Source: Dokdonia sp. 4H-3-7-5
Lineage (GTDB): Bacteria; Bacteroidota; Bacteroidia; Flavobacteriales; Flavobacteriaceae
Assembly: GCF_000212355.1 (NCBI RefSeq)
Contig: NC_015496.1
Location: 62,001-126,000 of the forward strand
Direction of reading: 5' to 3'
Length of the DNA: 64,000 nt
Below are positions 45,590-55,407 of this stretch, one piece after another (the stretch's first letter is position 1; each line of letters starts with the position of its first letter). The notes beneath the pieces are model-generated. The model searched no databases. It was not told where the DNA came from and saw only the letters and a list, made by a program, of their open reading frames with translations. The position numbers and the translations under genes were made by a program.

Positions 45590-46237
45590 ATGAAAAGAAT
45601 AATCACAATTTTAGCTTTAATATTATCGTTTAAATCCTCTTTTTCTCAAAAAAAAGAAATACCACCTGAGGTAATTATAAAAGCGGAGTTCTATTTAAAA
45701 GAAGCCGTTGGAGAAAACTTATTTAAATATTTTGAAATTGCTCCTTGGTATATTGAATACTATCAACACAAAACAAAACCAAGGAAAAGAAAAATAAAGA
45801 AAAATTATACTGGTAAAAAAAAGAACTATAAGAATATTAAAAAAGTAAATTTCCACTTAAAACATCCTGATTTTCAATATGACAATATTTACAAATACAG
45901 TACTGTCATATTAGATTTTGATTTAAATCTAGTTGAAAAAATTGATATTGATTATATACCGAAATTTATTTTAGAAAATAAACAATCAAATTGGTTGAAT
46001 GAGAAGAAAATTGACAGCATTGCGGAGTCAAAAAAAACTAAAAAAGGGATTAAACCAATTAGAAAAACATTGGTTTTTGACAAAAAATCAAAAAGATATT
46101 ATTGGAAAGTGATAAATCAACTAAATGAAAAATTAAATTTTCGTTGTGATGTAGAGGTTATAGATATTAATCCTATAACTGGCATTGTTTTAAAACAATA
46201 TGAAACAGAATATCGAATATTCAAAGAGTTTCTATAA
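45590..46237 (+). CDS. Secreted protein of unknown function
   Basis: 215 residues from MKRIITILALILSFKSSFSQ (signal peptide); the upstream Met at 45533 is rejected because it lies in the element-like spacer. The body is Lys-rich (KPRKRKIKKNYTGKKKNYKN) with aromatic strands. No family recognised. Single gene, AT-rich, apparently its own unit. Confidence 0.6.
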   Translation: MKRIITILALILSFKSSFSQKKEIPPEVIIKAEFYLKEAVGENLFKYFEIAPWYIEYYQHKTKPRKRKIKKNYTGKKKNYKNIKKVNFHLKHPDFQYDNIYKYSTVILDFDLNLVEKIDIDYIPKFILENKQSNWLNEKKIDSIAESKKTKKGIKPIRKTLVFDKKSKRYYWKVINQLNEKLNFRCDVEVIDINPITGIVLKQYETEYRIFKEFL

Positions 46238-46345
46238 GAAACATAGTAAAACAAAGAACTACGCTTAAAAACAAGCCTACCACTAACAATTTGACTATAA
46301 AACATCAACCTAAAATTTTCGCCGAAAGGCTAACAAACTATAACA

Positions 46346-47293
46346 ATGAAACATTCATCAATAATCACCCTACTTCTTTTATCTATTTCAAGTATGATTG
46401 TTGGGCAAGAATTACCATCACAAAAAACGGAGCGTCACCTTCAAATTAAGGGAACGAATATTTTTATGATTCCTCCGGTATCATTTACAGCTTCAGATAA
46501 TTTTAAGGGTTTTCAAGATCCACAAGACCCATCTTCCATGATTATGGCTTTTGAAATCCCAGGGCCTTACAGTGAAGTATCAAAAGGCTTTAATGCAGAC
46601 ATGCTAAAAACACAAGGCATGGAAATGAAATCCAGAAAGGAAATTAAAGTAGGCAACTATAATGGAATATTTCTGGATGTAGAGCAACCCGCAAACGGGA
46701 TGATGTTTTCAAAACACATTCTTATTTATGGTGACGAAAAATCTAGCACCTTACTAAATGGTGTGTATGTAAAGGACTCTCTTGAATTAGGTGAAAAAAT
46801 AAAACAAAGTGTGCTAAGCACTTTTGTGGACGCTACGGTAGAAAAGAATCCTAGAGAGGCACTTAATTACTCACTAAATGAAGATGTAGGCTCTTTAAAA
46901 TATCTAGCAGTTATTGGTAATGGATTCCTCTTTAATAGGGATCTAAAAACACCAACAGAAAGTATTGACAAAGCAAGCTTACTCACCGATAAATCCTTTG
47001 TACAAGTGAATATCGCAGATAAAAAATTGTTTTGTATCTCGCGATTAAAAAAATATCCTGATGACTACTCCGTAATCCCAAGCAAAGGAATCAACAGCAT
47101 AACGATTGATGGACTAGATGGTTTTGAGCTGTTTGCCACAAATAATGACGACAATAACGAAGAGATGTACCAGGTGATCTTATTTGATGATAATGGAGGG
47201 TATTATTTATTTGTAGGAACCTACGTCCCTGGAAGCAATCAAGCCATATCAGATATAAAGAACGTTGTGCAAACTTTTGAAAGGAAGGAGTAG
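46346..47293 (+). CDS. Secreted protein of unknown function
   Basis: 315 residues with signal peptide MKHSSIITLLLLSISSMIVG. Two similar halves may be present: SFTASDNFKGFQDPQDPSS, MIMAFEIPGP, ILIYGDEKSSTLLNGVY in the first, and MYQVILFDDNGGYYLFVG in the second. Probably a periplasmic or surface protein; no catalytic motif seen. Codon use here is closer to the chromosome than in 38-46 kb. Confidence 0.65.
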   Translation: MKHSSIITLLLLSISSMIVGQELPSQKTERHLQIKGTNIFMIPPVSFTASDNFKGFQDPQDPSSMIMAFEIPGPYSEVSKGFNADMLKTQGMEMKSRKEIKVGNYNGIFLDVEQPANGMMFSKHILIYGDEKSSTLLNGVYVKDSLELGEKIKQSVLSTFVDATVEKNPREALNYSLNEDVGSLKYLAVIGNGFLFNRDLKTPTESIDKASLLTDKSFVQVNIADKKLFCISRLKKYPDDYSVIPSKGINSITIDGLDGFELFATNNDDNNEEMYQVILFDDNGGYYLFVGTYVPGSNQAISDIKNVVQTFERKE

Positions 47294-47390
47294 TTGTGAT
47301 TAGTATATTGCTTTTAAGATGGTAAATTCTTTAAAAACATTCCTTTTCCGTCTACGCAAATCGCAAATAACACTAACCAACCCATAGCAC

Positions 47391-48101
47391 ATGAAAGAAA
47401 TTTACGAGCCTAAATTTGTAGAAAGGCTATTTGATAACATGTCAAGTTCTTATACAAAAATGAATTACATCACATCATTTGGGTTCAGCGAAAGATGGAG
47501 AAGACAATGTGTGGAGGAAATTGACATTGAAGAAGGAAAGGTTGTAGTTGATCTTATGACTGGAATGGGAGAATGCTGGAAACATATTTTAAAAAACTCA
47601 GATAGTAACTCTCAACTAATTGGTCTTGACTTTTCATCTGGAATGATTAATCGCGCTGAACGAAGAAAACTTAAATTCAGCGATTCTAACATAACATTGC
47701 TAAAGGAAAATGTATTTGATAACTCTATAGAAAGTGGTTCTGCAGATTGCGTGATTTCTGGATTTGGATTAAAAACATTTAATGATGAGCAACTTGTACA
47801 ACTTGCCAATGAAATTGACCGGATTCTAAAGCCAAGCGGAAAGTTCTCATTGATTGATGTTTCTGTACCGAAATTCAGAATTTTAAAGCCTTTTTATATG
47901 TTTTACCTAAAGAATATTATTCCGATTTTAGGGAAAGTATTTTTAGGAAGTCCTGAGACCTACAAGATGCTAGGTATTTACACTCAAGAATTCGGGAACT
48001 CTAAAAATGTATATGATATTTTTAAAAAAGCCAATTTTGAAGTTGAGTATATTGAATATTTTTTCGGGTGCGCCAGCGGAATTAAAGGTGTAAAAAAATA
48101 A
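47391..48101 (+). CDS. SAM-dependent methyltransferase (UbiE/MenG-like class I)
   Basis: 236 residues. Motif I VVDLMTGMGECWKHI (V-D-L-x-x-G-x-G), IGLDFSSGMINRA (acidic residue after strand 2), ADCVISGFGLKTF and LKPSGKFSLIDVS are the class I methyltransferase motifs, with a UbiE-like N-terminus (VERLFDNMSSSYTKMNYITS). The family includes menaquinone methyltransferases, but menG is normally elsewhere and no isoprenoid partner is adjacent, so the substrate is unknown. A mostly hydrophobic segment near residue 160 (FYMFYLKNIIPIL) may touch the membrane. Confidence 0.82.
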   Translation: MKEIYEPKFVERLFDNMSSSYTKMNYITSFGFSERWRRQCVEEIDIEEGKVVVDLMTGMGECWKHILKNSDSNSQLIGLDFSSGMINRAERRKLKFSDSNITLLKENVFDNSIESGSADCVISGFGLKTFNDEQLVQLANEIDRILKPSGKFSLIDVSVPKFRILKPFYMFYLKNIIPILGKVFLGSPETYKMLGIYTQEFGNSKNVYDIFKKANFEVEYIEYFFGCASGIKGVKK

Positions 48102-48191
48102 TATTTAAATATGAAGAGCTGGATTAAAAAGAGCATCAAAATATTGGGAATTCTAAGTGTTATGTCCGAGTTTGAAATAGATGGAAAATAT

Positions 48192-49031
48192 ATGAAAAAA
48201 CTTATCCTTTTCCTGTCCATAATTTGCCTTGCAGCTTGCAATAGCCTAGACAATTTCCCTAAAGAGCAGTACTCTCCAGCTAAATCAAGCTTTAAAGAAG
48301 CGTATGAAAACGACACTATATCCTTTCATTTAAAGAACCCTCTTATGTGTCCCATAAGCGTCAGACTTGTTGAAGATGCTACGTATCCTGACCTAGCAAC
48401 TCTTTTCGGGCACGTAACCTTAAGCAAATCACAAGACACTATTATTAAGATTCATTATCCAGATGTACAATCTACTGTAAAACCAAAATACAGCATTGAA
48501 TACGGGGATTTGCAGCGTGAAGTCAACAAAAGCAGCATAGGATTACCATTTCCAAAGGGCAAACAATACAAAATCATACAAGGCTTTAACAACAGCTTTT
48601 CTCATAATAAAATCACGAGTAAGTATGCTATTGATTTCGATCTAAGCATAGGGGATACCATCGTCAGTGTAGATGATGGATATGTGGTAGGATTGATTGA
48701 GAAATACAAAGATCATGGTACAAGCCAGCAATGGAGAGATAATGATAGAAGTAATTTCCTAACCGTTTACCATCCTGACAGCGGTTTGTACTCTCAATAT
48801 GTACACTTAAACTATGAAGGAGCCATCGTTGAGCTTGGTGATTATGTGGAGAAAGGGCAACCCATAGCGATTAGCGGAATGACGGGTTTTACCACCGTTG
48901 AGCATTTACATTTTAACGTTAGAATTCCATCTGCAACTAATGGCCTCATATCTACCGAGTATACATTTGACAATGCCGTAGATGCAAGTACATTAAAAAA
49001 AGGTGATGTAGTCAGAAATTACAATGAATAG
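48192..49031 (+). CDS. M23-family peptidase lipoprotein (LytM-like)
   Basis: 279 residues from MKKLILFLSIICLAACN, a lipobox leader; the Met at 48111 would give a 27-residue preface and is rejected. The M23 core has SHNKITSKYAIDFDLSIGD (zinc His and Asp), LTVYHPDSGLYSQYVHLN, and VEHLHFNVRIP (H-x-H). Members cut peptide bridges of peptidoglycan or are inactive regulators; the H, D and H-x-H residues seem complete here. It is 90 bp downstream of the methyltransferase gene. Confidence 0.85.
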   Translation: MKKLILFLSIICLAACNSLDNFPKEQYSPAKSSFKEAYENDTISFHLKNPLMCPISVRLVEDATYPDLATLFGHVTLSKSQDTIIKIHYPDVQSTVKPKYSIEYGDLQREVNKSSIGLPFPKGKQYKIIQGFNNSFSHNKITSKYAIDFDLSIGDTIVSVDDGYVVGLIEKYKDHGTSQQWRDNDRSNFLTVYHPDSGLYSQYVHLNYEGAIVELGDYVEKGQPIAISGMTGFTTVEHLHFNVRIPSATNGLISTEYTFDNAVDASTLKKGDVVRNYNE

Positions 49032-49071
49032 AAAAATGTCTACCCATTTACTTGATACGGTTTGAGTAATT

Positions 49072-49089
49072 ACGCTTTCGCGAAAGCGT
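49072..49089. repeat. Palindromic repeat copy 12
   Basis: Perfect ACGCTTTCGCGAAAGCGT, the first copy to the right of the accessory stretch. Confidence 0.95.
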
Positions 49090-49169
49090 ACCTGAAACAA
49101 TTGAAATTTTTATGAAGTATATTTTAGTGCTCCTACTCTGCTTACATCAGATAAATATATAATACTATC

Positions 49170-49640
49170 ATGACAGAAAATATCATCATACGTAATGCCC
49201 ATATAAATGACCTTGAGATTTTAAAATCTTTTGAGCAGGCAGTGATCTCTTATGAGCGTCCCTTTGCTCCAAATTTAAAAGAAGATCCTATCACCTATTA
49301 CAATATAGTAGATCTCATAAATAATGAAGACGCTACCCTACTAGTTGCCGAAGTAGATAATAAGATTGTAGGCTCGGGATATGCGCTCATACTAGATGCT
49401 AAACCCTACAAGAACCCTGCGAAATATGCGTACCTAGGTTTTATGTATGTATTGCCTAGCTACCGAGGAAAGGGAATAAATGGTAAAATCATTGATGCGC
49501 TAATTACCGATGTAAAGAAGAAAAATATTACAGAGATTCAACTTGATGTGTATGCCGAAAATGAAAGCGCACTGCAAGCTTATAGAAAGAAAGGATTTAA
49601 ACCAGACTTGCTTAAAATGAGAATGGATACAAGCGATTAA
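49170..49640 (+). CDS. GNAT family N-acetyltransferase
   Basis: 156 residues. The acetyl-CoA binding motif A is YLGFMYVLPSYRGKGINGKI (R/Q-x-x-G-x-G/A) near residue 90, with VGSGYALI before it and ALQAYRKKGFKPDLL at the C-terminus. Substrate, possibly a small amine or protein N-terminus, cannot be told. Alone between two short gaps. Confidence 0.9.
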   Translation: MTENIIIRNAHINDLEILKSFEQAVISYERPFAPNLKEDPITYYNIVDLINNEDATLLVAEVDNKIVGSGYALILDAKPYKNPAKYAYLGFMYVLPSYRGKGINGKIIDALITDVKKKNITEIQLDVYAENESALQAYRKKGFKPDLLKMRMDTSD

Positions 49641-49770
49641 TGTGGACAAAAGATCTATTAAAAAAGAATTGAGCGTTGATCTAGTGTAAAGATTAAATAG
49701 CTTCTTCTCATTAAACATTCCACTTATCCCAGATTAAACTTGTCTTTGTAATCTAAACTAAACCTGTAAG

Positions 49771-50601
49771 ATGAACTTTCTTAAAAAACTATTTCAAAGC
49801 AAAGAAAACAAACCTAAGGCTATGTCACATTTTAATAAATATCGTGAGGAGCTAAATGATCTTAACTTAAAAACATTTTCTGATTTAGAAAATTTAGTAA
49901 AACCTTTAATTAGAACGGCTACTAAGCTAGAGGTATTACCAGCTTCTAGGCCTCTAGAAAACTCTCAAATGGTTTCACATTTTGGGGGACACCCATATTT
50001 TGAAAAGGGAGAATCATGGCCAGAAACTAACAAAGGAGATCATCTAGCCTTTATCTTCCAAATTTTCAACACTCCAGCATTGGAACTTCCAGAAAGTATA
50101 GCATTAGTTCAATTCTATTACGATTGGGAAGAATTTCCTTGGGAAACATCAAGTGACGGCTGGCTTGTGAAAATTTATAAGAAAGTGAACCAAGATAATG
50201 TTCAATTTATTGCGACACCCAGCACGCTAGAAATGTCTAAGTATTGCTTGATAAATTTTAGCGCTACAAAATCTCTCCCTGACTGGGAAGGAATAGATCT
50301 ACACAGTCCAGCGGCTTCTAAACTATCTTGTGTTCTTGACGAAGATGAACCTTGGGATAGTTATGATCAAGTTGTTCAAAAGCTGATAGGAGAACAAGAT
50401 TATTTGAGTCAGCTGGGAGGTTATCCTAATTGGGTACAAGGTGAAGAAACACCTAATGACGGCGATGGAAATCCAATGAAGCTTCTATTTCAAATAGACT
50501 CCGAAGATAATGCCGAATTGATGTGGGGAGATGTAGGACTGATTTATGTTTTTTATGATGAATCTTCTGGAAAGATAGAGTTTACCTTACAGTGTCACTA
50601 G
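49771..50601 (+). CDS. DUF1963 (YwqG-like) family protein
   Basis: 276 residues, no leader. Typical DUF1963 features are SQMVSHFGGHPYFEKGESWPE, LAFIFQIF, LVQFYYDWEEF, YLSQLGGYPNWVQGEETP and MKLLFQIDSEDNAELMWGD. Function of the family is unproven; it is found in immunity-gene clusters and in conserved single genes. It stands alone here. Confidence 0.85.
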   Translation: MNFLKKLFQSKENKPKAMSHFNKYREELNDLNLKTFSDLENLVKPLIRTATKLEVLPASRPLENSQMVSHFGGHPYFEKGESWPETNKGDHLAFIFQIFNTPALELPESIALVQFYYDWEEFPWETSSDGWLVKIYKKVNQDNVQFIATPSTLEMSKYCLINFSATKSLPDWEGIDLHSPAASKLSCVLDEDEPWDSYDQVVQKLIGEQDYLSQLGGYPNWVQGEETPNDGDGNPMKLLFQIDSEDNAELMWGDVGLIYVFYDESSGKIEFTLQCH

Positions 50602-50795
50602 ACTTTACACACAATCCCAAGGTTGTTTGATATCATTATATGCATAATTGCAATTAACTCCTAACACCTATATATCTCAATATTAGCTGCTTGTTACCAC
50701 AAAAATTATAAGCACCAATAAATTCATTGTATATTTAGAAGCATATTTATTGATTAATCATTGTAATCCTTATTACAAGCTAATATCCCTACACG

Positions 50796-52682
50796 ATGAA
50801 GAAAATTACGTTTCTTTTATTTCTTGCGCTTGCGATGTCTATGATATCGAGCGACACCCTTTACGCACAAAACGATGTACTCGCCGAACTTGAAAAAATA
50901 GCCATTGTAGATCAAAAAGTCATGATGCCTATGCGCGATGGCATACGCCTCGCTACTGATATCTATAGACCAAAGACGAGTGGTAAGGTTCCTATTATAT
51001 TCTCGCGAACTCCTTATAACTTCAATTCTTGGGGAGATGGAAAACAAAGAACAAGAACCGCCGAGCGAGCGCTAGAAGCTGTAAAAAGAGGATATGCTTA
51101 CGTGGTTCAAAATGAAAGAGGAAGATACTACTCTGAAGGTGAATGGGATATACTAGGCGTACCGCTCACAGATGGATATGACGCATTTACATGGATGAAA
51201 AATCAATCCTGGTCTAACGGAAAAATTGGCACACTTGGCTGCTCCTCTACTGCAGAGTGGCAGATGGCAGTTGCAGCTTTAGATCATCCTTCTCATGCAG
51301 CTATGGTACCGCAAGGCTATGGAGCTGGCGTAGGAAGAATAGGCGATATTCAAGAACAAGGAAACTGGTATCGTGGTGGTGTTGAGCAGATGCTCTTTTT
51401 CTCATGGTTGTACGGTGTGGAACATGATAAATTTAAACCTCGTATTCCTGAAGGAGCAACACAAGAAGATTTAATAAGAATTTCACGATTTTATGATCTA
51501 GCACCAGAAAACCCGCCAGTAGATATGGCGGAGGCTTTAAAGCACTTGCCTATTCAAGATATTTTGAAAAACATCAACGGTAAGAACGAGATTTTTGACA
51601 AAATGATACGTCGCAAACCTAATGATAAGGCATGGTTTGAAGGAGGCATTTATCATGACAACAAAGATATTGGTGTTCCTAGTTTCTGGTTTGCCTCTTG
51701 GTATGATGTTTCTATCACTCCTAACCTAGCCCTATTTAATCACGTGAGAAATAATACGAAGGATGAAAACATAAGAGATAATCAATATCTCGTCATTGCT
51801 CCTACCCTACATTGTGCATACACAAGAGCAACCGAAAATACTATTGTGGGTGAGCGCAGCGTAGGTGATGCAACACTCAATTATGAGGAGCAGATTTATG
51901 GATGGTTTGATTTATGGCTTAAAGATGAGAAAAATGACTTTAAAGAAAAAACACCGAGAGTTCAGTACTACACTATGGGTAGCAATAAGTGGCAAGCTGC
52001 CGAAACCTGGCCACCTAAAAAAACTGAACCTACCACCTATTATTTAAATAGTAATGGAAATGCTAATAGCCGTTTTGGAGACGGAACATTATCTACTACT
52101 AAAGCAACTTCGGATAATGCAGATGGGTTTACATATGACCCTATGCAACCAGTACCCTCATACGGTGGTAATGTATGTTGTACAGGTAATGCCGTTCAAG
52201 GTGGCGCTTTTGACCAACAACAAATGGAAACTAGAAATGACATCTTAGTGTATACTACAGATCCGCTAGAGGAAGGCGTAGAAGTATCTGGTTTTATAAA
52301 TAGCACGTTATACTTCTCCTCTGACGTGAAAGATACCGACTTTACTATCAAACTAATTGACGTTTACCCTGACGGTACAGCTTACAATCTTGATGAAACG
52401 ATACAACGCGCAAGATATCGAGAAGGATATGATAAGGAAGTATTTATGAAAGAGGGCGAAGTATATAAATTAGACCTTACGCCGATGTCTACAAGTAATT
52501 ATTTTAAAAAAGGACATCGTATTCGTGTAGAAATCTCAAGTAGTAACTTCCCACGTTTTGCTCGTAATCTCAATACAGGAGGAAATAATTATGACGAAAA
52601 AGAAGGTGTTGTAGCACATAATAACGTGCATCACTCGGCCGTGCATGCATCATCTATCGAACTGCCAATGATCAAAGATTAG
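50796..52682 (+). CDS. CocE/NonD-family X-Pro dipeptidyl-peptidase-like hydrolase (S15)
   Basis: 628 residues with a signal peptide ending near SDTLYAQ. The S15 alpha/beta-hydrolase part has [18 protein letters not shown], the nucleophile elbow [16 protein letters not shown] near residue 148, and a C-terminal galactose-binding-like beta domain from about 440 ([32 protein letters not shown]). Family members hydrolyse acyl esters or amides such as cephalosporin esters or X-Pro peptides; substrate unknown. Exported. Confidence 0.9.
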   Translation: MKKITFLLFLALAMSMISSDTLYAQNDVLAELEKIAIVDQKVMMPMRDGIRLATDIYRPKTSGKVPIIFSRTPYNFNSWGDGKQRTRTAERALEAVKRGYAYVVQNERGRYYSEGEWDILGVPLTDGYDAFTWMKNQSWSNGKIGTLGCSSTAEWQMAVAALDHPSHAAMVPQGYGAGVGRIGDIQEQGNWYRGGVEQMLFFSWLYGVEHDKFKPRIPEGATQEDLIRISRFYDLAPENPPVDMAEALKHLPIQDILKNINGKNEIFDKMIRRKPNDKAWFEGGIYHDNKDIGVPSFWFASWYDVSITPNLALFNHVRNNTKDENIRDNQYLVIAPTLHCAYTRATENTIVGERSVGDATLNYEEQIYGWFDLWLKDEKNDFKEKTPRVQYYTMGSNKWQAAETWPPKKTEPTTYYLNSNGNANSRFGDGTLSTTKATSDNADGFTYDPMQPVPSYGGNVCCTGNAVQGGAFDQQQMETRNDILVYTTDPLEEGVEVSGFINSTLYFSSDVKDTDFTIKLIDVYPDGTAYNLDETIQRARYREGYDKEVFMKEGEVYKLDLTPMSTSNYFKKGHRIRVEISSSNFPRFARNLNTGGNNYDEKEGVVAHNNVHHSAVHASSIELPMIKD

Positions 52683-52784
52683 ATAACAAACATCATTGTA
52701 AGTTTTCAATGTATCATAGCTTGGCTATTTACTAGCTAAGTCATTTCATTGTTAAACCTTCATTAAAAAATAATAATTCATAGT

Positions 52785-52822
52785 GCGAGTCTTTGCTATT
52801 GCAAATGACTCGCATACTTTTG
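52785..52822 (+). promoter_or_regulatory. Promoter with overlapping operator-like dyad before the PLP enzyme gene
   Basis: GCGAGTC-TTTGC-TATT-GCAAA-T-GACTCGC (52785-52813) is an almost perfect inverted repeat. It contains TTG at 52793-52795, and TACTTTTG (52815-52822) matches TAnnTTTG at the Bacteroidota spacing of 19 bp. The dyad therefore sits over the -33 element and the spacer, which would let a repressor or activator control this promoter. The rest of the 356-bp gap (52683-53038) is AT-rich; the 5' leader would be about 210 nt. Confidence 0.55.
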
Positions 52823-52998
52823 TAAAATCGTTTTATCTGCTCAAACTTTAATTGGTTTTTTAAGTAAATGAACGGTTTACATTACTTGTAGTTAACCATA
52901 TTTACACTCATTGAGACTAGTACTATTTGAGAGTATTTACTGTTAGGAATTTCCGAAAAAAGCGTCTAAAATTATCCTTTAAAAAATTAATATTTAAG

Positions 52999-53021
52999 GT
53001 GTCTTTATGCGATGAAGACAC
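52999..53021 (+). promoter_or_regulatory. Leader hairpin just before the PLP enzyme start
   Basis: GTGTCTT (52999-53005) pairs with AAGACAC (53015-53021), ending 17 bp before the ATG. It could affect translation initiation or be a second operator. No known riboswitch recognised. Confidence 0.35.
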
Positions 53022-53038
53022 TGTTTTAAAACTTATAA

Positions 53039-54868
53039 ATGTTACACTACATCAAAGAAGTACTCGATAATATGCCCAACGACTGGATAGGTCTCACCAC
53101 CCACCGATTGGATATTTATAATGAAAAGCTTGCTAAATCTGAGTTTCTAAATGAATTTGAAGCTTTATACAATGAGAAAAATGCAACTACTGTTGCTCTA
53201 GCAAATCTTCCAACAGCCTATGATTACATAAGGTTAGGCCACCCACTTTCTAGTATTCTAGAATGGAGCGTAGCGAGATTGCTAGGCCTAGAAGCAGACA
53301 GCGTTATTAGCTTTGATTCTATTACCGTTCCAGTACTTGCCGTGCTGAGAAAAAATTTATTAGACGGTAAAAAAACACAAATCAACTACACAGGGAAACT
53401 TCCTGCTATATTTGATGCAGAAGCTTTGAAAAGCGTTTACGGATATCACTTCGAACTTAATCAAGTGAACAACCCAGAAGATATTTCGGCTTTTGACGGG
53501 AGTACTGTTTATCTCTCGCAAGAAAACCAAATAAAGGCAGAACCTATAGCAAACAGCATTGATTTTCACGTAAGTGTATATGAAAATATAGGTAGTCTAC
53601 TCGTTATAAATGGTGAGAAGAACGCACACTATGTTTCAGATATCCAACACGTGCGTAGAAGGGAAACCATTGCGATGACGCCATCAAATTCTTTAGTGGC
53701 ATTAAAATCATTGGTAAACAATGCTCCTATAGATTACAAGGCTGGTGATGTAGCAAAAGATAAAGCGCGTGTACATGAACTCATTAAAGAAGTAAATGGA
53801 ACCGATACAGAGCCTCTCGTGGCTTCTAGCGGACTTTCTATACAGTACGCTATTATGATGGGGTTAGTAGATGATGCTATCAATAAACATCCTGGTAAGG
53901 CGATTAAATTTATTGTTCCTCCTAACTGTTATGGTGGTACAAATGATCAAGCTAGACGCGTTGCTGCTTGCCTTGATAATGTAGAAGTTGTGGATCTTCC
54001 TGTAGATGGAGATAATGATATGGTGCAGAGCATAGACACTGTACTTACTAAAATAGCTGCAGAGGACGCAGTACCCTATATTATTGCAGAAATACCAACG
54101 AACCCAAGAGTAGAAGTTCCAGATCTTTTACAACTCAAAGAGGCGCTTAGTAAAAAACGTACCACTCCTACTGGAGCAACAGCAATAGACCCTGTTTTTA
54201 TCCTTGATCAAACGTTTTGTCCTAATGTACACTTCTTAGGAGAAGATAAAATACTATCTACCGTGCGCACTATTTCATATGCCAGCGGATCAAAATTCCC
54301 AAGTGGTGGTAAATGTACTGCAGGCTATTGCGTGGTAAACAATAAAGCAGAAGACCTCATTAAGAGTATCGCTTTTCACCTTGAGCTTTGTGATAACGAG
54401 GCTACAGATTTACAATATGAGATACTAGCCGCACAGTTACCTTCTATGAACGATCGTATTGCAGCAGCTTATGTAAACACGCGTGAGTTTGTAACCTTTA
54501 TAGAAAAAGAACTTCCGGGCGCAAAAATTAATTTTGTGTCTGAGGAGCTAGCATCACAAGGATTTACTCCTTCTGTATTTTCTCTAGATTTACCAACTAA
54601 AGGAGCTAATGACATAGAAAGAGAGCAATACAAAAGAGCTCTTAATCTTAAGCTTATTAACTTAATGATTACAGAGATTCCTAATGAGAGTAAATTCTGT
54701 GTAAGCTACGGCCAGCTTAAAGGCTGTTACTGGACTATTCCAGCTACCTCTACGCAAGGAACCACTAAAGAAGGTGATAAAGATTACATCGTGAGAGCTT
54801 CTCTCTCACCAGATTTAGATTTAGATTTACATAAAAAAGTATTTCTAGATTTTGTAAAATCTATATAA
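53039..54868 (+). CDS. Fold-type I PLP-dependent enzyme (Cys/Met-metabolism-like)
   Basis: 609 residues, long for the family. The C-terminal half has PTNPRVEVPDL, then PVFILDQTFCPNVHFLG, then the SGSKFPSGGKCTAGYCVV segment with the probable PLP lysine in SGSKFPSGG, resembling cystathionine gamma-synthase/lyase relatives. The N-terminal 240 residues (YDYIRLGHPLSSILEWSVARL, and a cluster near VHELIKEVNG) are less typical. Likely sulfur amino-acid metabolism or a related beta/gamma elimination; not certain. Its long leader with dyads hints at regulation. Confidence 0.75.
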   Translation: MLHYIKEVLDNMPNDWIGLTTHRLDIYNEKLAKSEFLNEFEALYNEKNATTVALANLPTAYDYIRLGHPLSSILEWSVARLLGLEADSVISFDSITVPVLAVLRKNLLDGKKTQINYTGKLPAIFDAEALKSVYGYHFELNQVNNPEDISAFDGSTVYLSQENQIKAEPIANSIDFHVSVYENIGSLLVINGEKNAHYVSDIQHVRRRETIAMTPSNSLVALKSLVNNAPIDYKAGDVAKDKARVHELIKEVNGTDTEPLVASSGLSIQYAIMMGLVDDAINKHPGKAIKFIVPPNCYGGTNDQARRVAACLDNVEVVDLPVDGDNDMVQSIDTVLTKIAAEDAVPYIIAEIPTNPRVEVPDLLQLKEALSKKRTTPTGATAIDPVFILDQTFCPNVHFLGEDKILSTVRTISYASGSKFPSGGKCTAGYCVVNNKAEDLIKSIAFHLELCDNEATDLQYEILAAQLPSMNDRIAAAYVNTREFVTFIEKELPGAKINFVSEELASQGFTPSVFSLDLPTKGANDIEREQYKRALNLKLINLMITEIPNESKFCVSYGQLKGCYWTIPATSTQGTTKEGDKDYIVRASLSPDLDLDLHKKVFLDFVKSI

Positions 54869-54872
54869 CATA

Positions 54873-54901
54873 AAAAGGGAGATGCTAAGCATCTCCCTTT
54901 T
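54873..54901 (+). terminator. Rho-independent terminator after the PLP enzyme gene
   Basis: AAAAGGGAGATGC / GCATCTCCCTTTT form a 13-bp stem with a 3-nt loop, 4 bp after the stop; T-rich sequence continues. Confidence 0.92.
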
Positions 54902-54926
54902 ATTTTTGTGGTATTATGTAATGGTT

Positions 54927-54940
54927 ACGCTTTCGCGAAA
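54927..54940. repeat. Decayed palindromic repeat
   Basis: ACGCTTTCGCGAAA followed by ACATGC keeps the left arm and centre of the consensus only; between convergent genes. Confidence 0.75.
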
Positions 54941-54952
54941 ACATGCTTTGAT

Positions 54953-55405
54953 TTACAATCCTTTAATAACTGCAAGTGCTTTAGGTATATGTTTTGCAGC
55001 CATCATGCTATTGAAACGAATCTTTATAATTCCGTTTGCATCTACTACGAAAGTTTCTCTACCAGGTAGCAATCCTAATAGTTCATTTTTAACGCCATAC
55101 TTTTTACGCACCTTATTATTTGCGTCTGAGAGCGTATCAAAGGGTAGATTATGCTTTGATCTAAAGCGTTTATGACTTTCTACACTATCTGCGCTTATAC
55201 CAAATACTTTTGCTCCTGCATCTGTAAAATCTTGGTATTGATCTCTAAAGCTACAAGCCTGAGCTGTACATCCAGGTGTAAAGTTTTTAGGGTAGAAATA
55301 AATTACCATAGGCACTTTCCCTATCAATTCGTCTACTAATACTGCTACGTTATCCTGATTATTGAGTGTAAAACCAGGTGCTTTATCTCCTATTTTTAAT
55401 GCCAT
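54953..55405 (-). CDS. bcp: Thioredoxin-dependent peroxiredoxin (Bcp/PrxQ type)
   Basis: 150 residues. The peroxidatic Cys is in FTPGCTAQACSFRDQY near residue 46, with the resolving Cys five residues later (C-x4-C), the pattern of the atypical 2-Cys PrxQ/BCP class. KVFGISADSVESHKRF is another hallmark. It reduces peroxides in the cytoplasm. Its start is 2 bp from the queD stop, so it is last in an idi-queD-bcp operon on the minus strand. Confidence 0.93.
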   Translation of the reverse strand: MALKIGDKAPGFTLNNQDNVAVLVDELIGKVPMVIYFYPKNFTPGCTAQACSFRDQYQDFTDAGAKVFGISADSVESHKRFRSKHNLPFDTLSDANNKVRKKYGVKNELLGLLPGRETFVVDANGIIKIRFNSMMAAKHIPKALAVIKGL

Positions 55406-55407
55406 AA

